From the NCBI GenBank assembly GCA_946410535.1, contig CAMKAR010000008.1:1-21340 (forward strand): DNA of 21,340 bases, in the 5' to 3' direction. Shown piece by piece: positions 17,222 through 21,340 of the stretch. The stretch's first letter is position 1. Each line of letters opens with the position of its first letter. A model generated the notes under the pieces. The model had not been told where the DNA came from. It did no database searches and saw only the letters and a program-made list of their open reading frames with translations. The DNA is from an uncultured Bacteroidales bacterium. GTDB taxonomy: Bacteria; Bacteroidota; Bacteroidia; Bacteroidales; F082. A program made the translations under genes and the position numbers.

Positions 17222-17299
17222 CTTGTAGGGCTGTCGTACCACGGCAGCCGCATGACGGGAAAACCCAATGCGGCTGCCACGGTGTGACAGCCCTACAAG
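17222..17299. repeat. Palindromic repeat, copy 1
   Basis: This 78-bp element has perfect 14-bp outer arms (CTTGTAGGGCTGTC / GACAGCCCTACAAG) and inner arms GGCAGCCGCAT / ATGCGGCTGCC, with a small GGG-AAAA-CCC hairpin at the tip. Its right half is identical over 33 bp to copy 2 (17589-17621). It lies just after the blaR1-like stop and could stop or stabilise that transcript, although no T tract follows directly. Size and placement resemble REP-type repeats. Confidence 0.93.
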
Positions 17300-17313
17300 C
17301 AATCCTTTTTCTC

Positions 17314-17472
17314 CTATACGTCAAACTTGAATTCGGCATCAAACCAGCCGGTGTCTTCCTTCAAAAGGTCATATTCCTCACCCGTCAGGTGGTCAACGAC
17401 ATGCACCGTGCCTTTGATGTCGTCGTAAGTGAATGTAAACTGGGAGTTTACGTCGTCTTTGGGTACGTCCAT
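17314..17472 (-). CDS. Small acidic hypothetical protein (52 residues) between palindromic repeats
   Basis: From the ATG at 17472 the product opens MDVPKDDVNSQFTFTYDD and ends WFDAEFKFDV. It is acidic, has no signal peptide or membrane segment, and looks like a short beta-rich domain; I do not recognise the family. An in-frame ATG at 17514 would add 14 residues, but a -7 promoter element lies between the two, so the shorter form is chosen. It is transcribed opposite to the blaR1-like gene and in the same direction as pgi, with a palindromic repeat on each side. The private promoter argues that it is a real gene, but coding status rests on that and on the open frame alone. Confidence 0.6.
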   Translation of the reverse strand: MDVPKDDVNSQFTFTYDDIKGTVHVVDHLTGEEYDLLKEDTGWFDAEFKFDV

Positions 17473-17500
17473 ATTAGATGTAATCTTTTGTTTTGAGGGT

Positions 17501-17509
17501 GCAAAGATA
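17501..17509 (-). promoter_or_regulatory. -7 promoter element of the 52-residue gene
   Basis: The minus strand reads TATCTTTGC, a full TAnnTTTGC match, identical to the element before the DUF4175-like gene. It lies 28 nt before the ATG at 17472. A -33 TTTG at standard spacing is not evident. Confidence 0.6.
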
Positions 17510-17533
17510 CACAATTTTTCAATTCAGAATGTT

Positions 17534-17550
17534 GGGCTGTCATATTATGG
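17534..17550. repeat. Truncated extra half-copy of the palindromic repeat
   Basis: The 17-bp word GGGCTGTCATATTATGG is repeated exactly 23 bp downstream (17557-17573), inside the left arm of copy 2. It looks like a partial tandem duplication of the repeat's left arm. Confidence 0.85.
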
Positions 17551-17552
17551 TA

Positions 17553-17618
17553 TGTAGGGCTGTCATATTATGGCAGCCGCTGTTGGTTATGCGGCTGCCA
17601 CGGTGTGACAGCCCTACA
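17553..17618. repeat. Palindromic repeat, copy 2
   Basis: This 66-bp element has perfect 13-bp outer arms (TGTAGGGCTGTCA / TGACAGCCCTACA) and inner arms GGCAGCCGC / GCGGCTGCC around a short loop. It has the same orientation as copy 1 and shares its 33-bp right half. It lies 10 bp from the pgi stop codon, so it would form the 3' hairpin of the pgi transcript. Confidence 0.93.
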
Positions 17619-17628
17619 AGCCAAATGA

Positions 17629-18960
17629 TTAAATCCCCAATCGTTTGTTCAACGCAGCCGTTTGCTCCTCAAAGCCTTTCTTGCCGAGCAAAGCGAACAT
17701 GTTCTTCTTGTAGGCCTCAACGCCGGGTTGGTCGAAGGGGTTCACGTCGAGCATGTAGCCACTGACGGCGCAAGCCATCTCGAAGAAATAGATCAATTCG
17801 CCGAGCACGTAGGCCGACACTTCAGGAATGACGATGCGGATGTTGGGCACGCCGCCGTCCTCGTGGGCCAACACGGTGCCCAACTCAGCCTTGTGGTTCA
17901 CCTCGCTGATGCGCTTGCCAGCGATGTAGTTGAGTTGGTCGAGGTCGTCGTTTTCCATGGGGATACGCAATTCGTGGTTCGAGTTTTCGACCGAAATCAC
18001 CGTCTCGAAGAGGTTGCGCAGGCCGTCCTGGATGTATTGTCCCATCGAGTGGAGGTCGGTGCTGAAGGTGACCGAGGCGGGGAAGATGCCCTTGTGCTGC
18101 TTGCCGTGGCTCTCGCCATAGAGCTGCTTCCACCATTCGCTGAAGTAGACCAAACGCGGCTCGTAGTTCACCATGATTTCGTTGGTCTTGCCTTGGGCAT
18201 AGAGCGCCTGACGCGCCACGGCGTATTGCGAAACGGGGTTGTCGGGCGTGGGATGCACCTTGCAGAACTTCTCGATGGCCATGGCACCTGCCACCAACTG
18301 ACGGATGTCGATGCCTGCCACGGCGATGGGTAGCAGTCCGACGGGGGTGAGCACCGAGAAGCGGCCGCCCACGTCGTCGGGGACGATATAAGTCTTGTAG
18401 CCCTTCACGTTGGCCAATTGCTTCAAGGCGCCACGGGCCTTGTCGGTGATGGCCACGATGCGCGAAGCGGCTTCCTGCTCGCCATATTTATTAATGATGT
18501 GTTGCTTGAGGATGCGGAAGGCGATGGCCGGTTCGGTCGTCGTGCCCGACTTGGAGATAACCGCCAACGAATAGTCCTTTTTGTCCAAAACCGCCAACAA
18601 ATCGTGGAGGTAATCTTCGCTCATGTTGTGGCCGGCATAAACGATAAGCGGCTTGTCGCCAGTGAGCTGTGCGAAGTGGTTTTGCAGCGCTTCGATGACC
18701 GCACGGGCACCCAAATAGGAGCCACCAATGCCGATGACGACGAAAATTTCCGACTTTTTCCTCAGATCTTCAGCCGTTTTCTCGATGTCGGTGAGCAAAT
18801 TCTCGTCGATTTCTGAAGGAAGGCTGACCCACCCGAGGAAGTCGTTTCCGGCACCAGTCTTGTTGAAAATTGTGTCGTAAACCGTTGAAACTCTTGATTC
18901 TAAGTTGTTTTTTGATTTTTCGTCCAAAAAAGGAAGGACATGTGTGAGGTCGATTTTCAT
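17629..18960 (-). CDS. pgi: Glucose-6-phosphate isomerase
   Basis: The 443-residue product matches the short bacterial PGI class, which interconverts glucose 6-phosphate and fructose 6-phosphate in glycolysis and gluconeogenesis. It carries GIGGSYLGARAVIEAL near the N-terminal sugar-phosphate-binding domain, the isomerase signature DDVGGRFSVLTPVGLL, and the C-terminal signature PFDQPGVEAYKK. The ATG at 18960 (MKIDLTHVLPFLD) is chosen over an in-frame ATG at 19083, because the extra 41 residues read as AT-rich leader and overlap the promoter region of the divergent response regulator. A near-match -7 element, TATTTTCGC, lies at 18982-18990 on the minus strand. A palindromic repeat follows the stop. 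Confidence 0.97.
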   Translation of the reverse strand: MKIDLTHVLPFLDEKSKNNLESRVSTVYDTIFNKTGAGNDFLGWVSLPSEIDENLLTDIEKTAEDLRKKSEIFVVIGIGGSYLGARAVIEALQNHFAQLTGDKPLIVYAGHNMSEDYLHDLLAVLDKKDYSLAVISKSGTTTEPAIAFRILKQHIINKYGEQEAASRIVAITDKARGALKQLANVKGYKTYIVPDDVGGRFSVLTPVGLLPIAVAGIDIRQLVAGAMAIEKFCKVHPTPDNPVSQYAVARQALYAQGKTNEIMVNYEPRLVYFSEWWKQLYGESHGKQHKGIFPASVTFSTDLHSMGQYIQDGLRNLFETVISVENSNHELRIPMENDDLDQLNYIAGKRISEVNHKAELGTVLAHEDGGVPNIRIVIPEVSAYVLGELIYFFEMACAVSGYMLDVNPFDQPGVEAYKKNMFALLGKKGFEEQTAALNKRLGI

Positions 18961-19034
18961 TTTTTCGAGTATTAAGATGCTGCGAAAATAAGACAAAATC
19001 TTTAAGAATGTGTGAATTATATCAAAAAAAAACC

Positions 19035-19043
19035 TATTTTTGC
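19035..19043 (+). promoter_or_regulatory. -7 promoter element of the response regulator
   Basis: TATTTTTGC is a full match to TAnnTTTGC. A TGTG at 19011-19014, with 20-nt spacing, is a weak -33 candidate. The 5' untranslated region would be about 75-80 nt, in the divergent gap with pgi. Confidence 0.65.
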
Positions 19044-19127
19044 GCAACATTTTTCGCACCGCGTCGTTAGTGTTTTGAATCAATCTTTAAAAGTTGTCTA
19101 TTTTAAACCCATTTATAAGTTTTTTTT

Positions 19128-19811
19128 ATGTCACAAATCAGTATTTTATTGGCAGAGGACGACAACAGTCTGGGTATGATACTTAAGGCTTTTCTCGATG
19201 CCAAGGGTTTTTCAACCACTTTATGCCCAAACGGACAAGAGGCGTTGGACTGCTTCAATTCCAACGAGTTCGACATGTGCTTGTTTGATGTCATGATGCC
19301 CGTGATGGACGGATTCACATTGGCCAAGCAAATCAAGAGCACCCATCCTTCAACGCCCATCATTTTCCTTACCGCAAAAAAAGAGCAGGAAGACATTTTG
19401 GAAGGTTTCTGCATTGGAGCCGACGACTATGTGACCAAGCCTTTCAGCATGGACGAGCTTTTGGCACGCATACAGGCCGTTCACCGCAGATGCTCCTATG
19501 TGCAGTCGTCGCCTTCCATATTCCGCTTGGGCAACTTCACTTTCGACTCGCCTCGCCATGTCTTGACCAATGGTGAGGAAACCAAAAAACTGACGGCGAA
19601 GGAGGCCGAGTTGTTGCTGATGCTCTGCGAAAACATGAACAACACTCTCGAACGCTCCAAGGCATTGCGACAGATTTGGGACGAAGAAAGCTACCTCAAC
19701 GCCCGCTCGATGGACGTTTATATCACCAAGCTGCGCAAATACTTCAAGGATGACCCGAATATCGACATCCAGAACGTGCACGGCGTGGGATTCAAGCTGG
19801 TGGTGAAGTAA
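19128..19811 (+). CDS. OmpR/PhoB-family response regulator, RprY-like
   Basis: The 227-residue protein has a receiver domain (about 1-120) with the acidic pair Asp11-Asp12, phosphoacceptor Asp54 in LFDVMMP, Thr82 in FLTAKK and Lys104 in YVTKPF. A winged-helix DNA-binding domain follows (about 130-227), with KLTAKEAELLLMLCEN, SMDVYITKLRKYF and a final VHGVGFKLVVK. The wording EDILEGFCIGADDYVTKPFSMDEL closely recalls RprY of Bacteroides fragilis. No histidine kinase is adjacent, so it is an orphan in this window; its partner kinase must be elsewhere, and the NtrY-like kinase at 4806-7802 is not evidently it. It has its own promoter and terminator, so it is monocistronic. Confidence 0.94.
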   Translation: MSQISILLAEDDNSLGMILKAFLDAKGFSTTLCPNGQEALDCFNSNEFDMCLFDVMMPVMDGFTLAKQIKSTHPSTPIIFLTAKKEQEDILEGFCIGADDYVTKPFSMDELLARIQAVHRRCSYVQSSPSIFRLGNFTFDSPRHVLTNGEETKKLTAKEAELLLMLCENMNNTLERSKALRQIWDEESYLNARSMDVYITKLRKYFKDDPNIDIQNVHGVGFKLVVK

Positions 19812-19829
19812 GTCTTTCGGTCAACCAAT

Positions 19830-19857
19830 AGCGGGGCAGCATTGCCTCGCTTTTTTT
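19830..19857 (+). terminator. Intrinsic terminator of the response regulator gene
   Basis: The stem AGCGGGGCA / TGCCTCGCT (9 pairs including one G-T) with loop GCAT is followed by seven Ts. It starts 19 bp after the stop codon and its T tract touches the stop of the convergent hydrolase gene. Confidence 0.9.
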
Positions 19858-21040
19858 ATTGAATCGGCTCGGCCTCTGGCAGTCGCACCGTGGTGTCGGC
19901 CACGAAACCGAAAGTCGCGTCGGTGGGGATGATGAAGGTGGTGTTGCCCAAGATGGTCAAGAAGCGGTGGAGCCTTCCGTCGCGTATCACGAGGCTGCGA
20001 TAGCCCTTCCACCAGCCGAAATGGAAACGTATGTCGGGGTATTCTTGGCTCATGCGCCAGCCGAAGCCATAGTTCTCCCCGTTGTTCCATTGCGCCGAGC
20101 CTGGCATGAAAGCCTCGCATTGCAGGCTGTCGGGCAGCAACAGGTGCTGGTCCAAGGCCTGGTTGAACTTCCAAAGGTCGCCCACTGTCGAATACATGAT
20201 CTTGTCGCCCATCACCCCGTTCAGGTAGTCGTTTTGCGTCTTGGCGGGGCCTTTCCTGTAGAAGTCGTGGCCTTGTACCTCGGTGGGCACATAAAGCGAG
20301 ACAAGGGTGTCGTTTCGCATCGAATAGATGAAAGACCGGCTCATGCCAAGAGGCTCGAAGATGCGCTCGCGCATGAAGTCCTCGAAGTGTTGCCCGCTGG
20401 CACGCTCCACCACCGAGGCCAACAAGGCATAGTTGACATTGTTATAGAAAAACCCGCCGTCAGGCGTACCGTAAGGGTCGGGCTTCTTCTCGGCCAGCAT
20501 CTTGATCATTGCCTCGTTAGAGAACGGTTTCTTGCGATCGGGCCAATATTGGTCGGCCATGGCGTCGTAGCGAGGCAGGCCCGAACGATGGGTGAGCAGT
20601 TGCCTGATGGTTACGCCTTCATAGGGCAGTTCAGGGATATATTTCCTCACGTCGTCGTCATAGTCCAGCTTGCCCTCGGCTTTCAGGAGCATGACGGCCT
20701 CGGCGGTGAACATCTTCGAGTCCGACGACAGCTGGAAGGCATCGTCGATGCGCAACGAGTCTTTGTGGCGGCTGTTGAGGTCGCGCCAACCGAAAGCTTT
20801 CTCGTAGACGATTTGTCCCTGCTCGGCATAAAGCACCACGCCATTTAAACCGTTGCGCGCCATCTCGGTGAACGTCTTTTCGGCCTGCTTGAAACGTTTG
20901 TCGACGATGATTTTGTTCATGTCGACAAAAATGCTGTCAACATTAATGACCGGCATCTCGTGGCCACAGCGACGGCTACAGAAAAAAACCGAGCCTGCCA
21001 CAAGCAAAAGAACTACTATGAGAAGGGTTTTTCGCTTCAT
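19856..21040 (-). CDS. Serine hydrolase of the beta-lactamase/penicillin-binding-protein fold (class C-like)
   Basis: From the ATG at 21040 the product is 394 residues. The N-terminus KTLLIVVLLLVAGSVFFCS is a membrane anchor or signal sequence. VFFC is a poor lipobox, so lipidation is uncertain. The catalytic SxxK motif is in LSSDSKMFTAEA, with nucleophile Ser106 and Lys109. The second motif YxN is in FFYNNVNYALLASVVE, with Tyr199 and Asn201. GVTIRQLLTHRSGLPRYD is the usual family segment between them. Relatives include esterases, D-aminopeptidases and peptidoglycan enzymes, so beta-lactam resistance should not be assumed. The short C-terminus has WWKGYRSLVIRDGRLH where a third, KTG-like motif would fall. 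It is divergent from the helicase gene and convergent with the response regulator. Confidence 0.9.
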   Translation of the reverse strand: MKRKTLLIVVLLLVAGSVFFCSRRCGHEMPVINVDSIFVDMNKIIVDKRFKQAEKTFTEMARNGLNGVVLYAEQGQIVYEKAFGWRDLNSRHKDSLRIDDAFQLSSDSKMFTAEAVMLLKAEGKLDYDDDVRKYIPELPYEGVTIRQLLTHRSGLPRYDAMADQYWPDRKKPFSNEAMIKMLAEKKPDPYGTPDGGFFYNNVNYALLASVVERASGQHFEDFMRERIFEPLGMSRSFIYSMRNDTLVSLYVPTEVQGHDFYRKGPAKTQNDYLNGVMGDKIMYSTVGDLWKFNQALDQHLLLPDSLQCEAFMPGSAQWNNGENYGFGWRMSQEYPDIRFHFGWWKGYRSLVIRDGRLHRFLTILGNTTFIIPTDATFGFVADTTVRLPEAEPIQ

Positions 21041-21047
21041 TTCAGAC

Positions 21048-21056
21048 GCAAAAATA
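21048..21056 (-). promoter_or_regulatory. -7 promoter element of the serine hydrolase
   Basis: The minus strand reads TATTTTTGC, 7 nt before the ATG at 21040. This rules out the longer in-frame start at 21100 and predicts a leaderless or near-leaderless transcript. Confidence 0.65.
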
Positions 21057-21130
21057 AGCAAAAGAGGCGTTTGTTGCACCTTTTTTGGCCCGAAATGCAC
21101 ATTAATATCACTTAATTCGCTAATTATTAC

Positions 21131-21139
21131 TACTTTTGC
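21131..21139 (+). promoter_or_regulatory. -7 promoter element of the DEAD-box helicase gene
   Basis: TACTTTTGC matches TAnnTTTGC. It lies 30 nt before the ATG at 21170, in the divergent gap with the hydrolase gene. Confidence 0.65.
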
Positions 21140-21169
21140 AGCCTCATTTAAACACCTTATTACAATTTC

Positions 21170-21340
21170 ATGTCACAATTTACCGATTTTGGATTGAATC
21201 CCGCTCTGTTGAAGGCGATTAAGGAGCTGGGGTTTGAGAATCCTATGCCGATACAGGAGAAGGCTATTCCTGTACTCCTTGAGAAAGATGTTGACTTTGT
21301 GGGCCTTGCACAGACGGGAACGGGCAAGACGGCTGCCTTT
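21170..21340 (+). CDS. DEAD-box ATP-dependent RNA helicase, N-terminus only
   Basis: Only 57 codons are inside the window. They begin [17 protein letters not shown] and contain the Q motif (upstream Phe in FTDFGL and [14 protein letters not shown]), which recognises adenine, and the Walker A motif [11 protein letters not shown], which binds the phosphates. These helicases unwind short RNA duplexes during ribosome assembly, mRNA decay or cold growth. The subgroup (RhlE-, DeaD- or CsdA-like) depends on the missing C-terminus. The -7 element at 21131-21139 supports this start. Confidence 0.95.
   Translation, partial: MSQFTDFGLNPALLKAIKELGFENPMPIQEKAIPVLLEKDVDFVGLAQTGTGKTAAF

Noticed and set aside
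19859..20848. 329-codon plus-strand frame opposite the serine hydrolase
   Set aside because: The minus strand has catalytic SxxK and YxN motifs and a promoter. The plus-strand product has no recognisable motif and overlaps the terminator of the upstream gene.
19856..21040. Calling the serine hydrolase a beta-lactamase resistance gene regulated by the BlaI/BlaR1-like pair
   Set aside because: It is about 2.6 kb away, with its own promoter and no copy of the operator. The sensor also lacks a penicillin-binding domain, and the fold covers many non-resistance enzymes.

Overview
The window looks like chromosomal DNA from a member of the Bacteroidota, most likely order Bacteroidales; I would not name a genus. 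The main reasons are repeated -7 promoter elements of the form TAnnTTTG(C), which is the housekeeping promoter type of this phylum, weak or absent Shine-Dalgarno sequences, an RprY-like response regulator, a BlaI/M56-peptidase pair whose sensor carries a TonB C-terminal domain, a DUF4175-type membrane coiled-coil protein next to ybeY and mnmG, and a tRNA with no encoded CCA.

Layout. Positions 1-7802 are a minus-strand block, read from high to low coordinates: a large multi-pass sensor histidine kinase, a Wzx-like flippase, an AlbA_2/Schlafen-type ATP-binding regulator with its own promoter, dut, and the start of a secreted TPR protein cut by the window edge. Positions 7942-14522 are a second minus-strand block: a DUF4175-like protein, ybeY, mnmG and a zinc-ribbon SAM methyltransferase. 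The two short gaps flanking mnmG each hold a 16-bp palindrome that matches the conserved ParB-binding site parS at 15 of 16 positions. A tRNA-Thr(CGT) with its own promoter and terminator precedes this block.

Positions 14762-17207 are a plus-strand blaI-blaR1-like pair with an inverted-repeat operator over its promoter. The sensor has the M56 zinc-peptidase motif, but its C-terminus is a TonB domain plus an extra domain of about 125 residues instead of a penicillin-binding domain. Positions 17222-17618 hold two copies of a long palindromic repeat on either side of a 52-codon gene with its own promoter. The rest holds pgi (minus), an orphan RprY-like response regulator (plus, with a clear terminator), a serine beta-lactamase-like hydrolase (minus) and the start of a DEAD-box RNA helicase (plus, cut by the window end).

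Most of this is core chromosome: translation and tRNA modification, nucleotide pool hygiene, glycolysis and envelope maintenance. The parts that stand out are the parS pair around mnmG, which suggests a segregation locus and perhaps an origin-proximal position, the palindrome-flanked mini-gene, the AlbA_2 gene with a 12-bp tandem repeat coding its linker, and the non-canonical BlaR1 fusion. I saw no CRISPR array, insertion sequence, prophage or complete defence system. No stretch over 300 bases lacks a gene.
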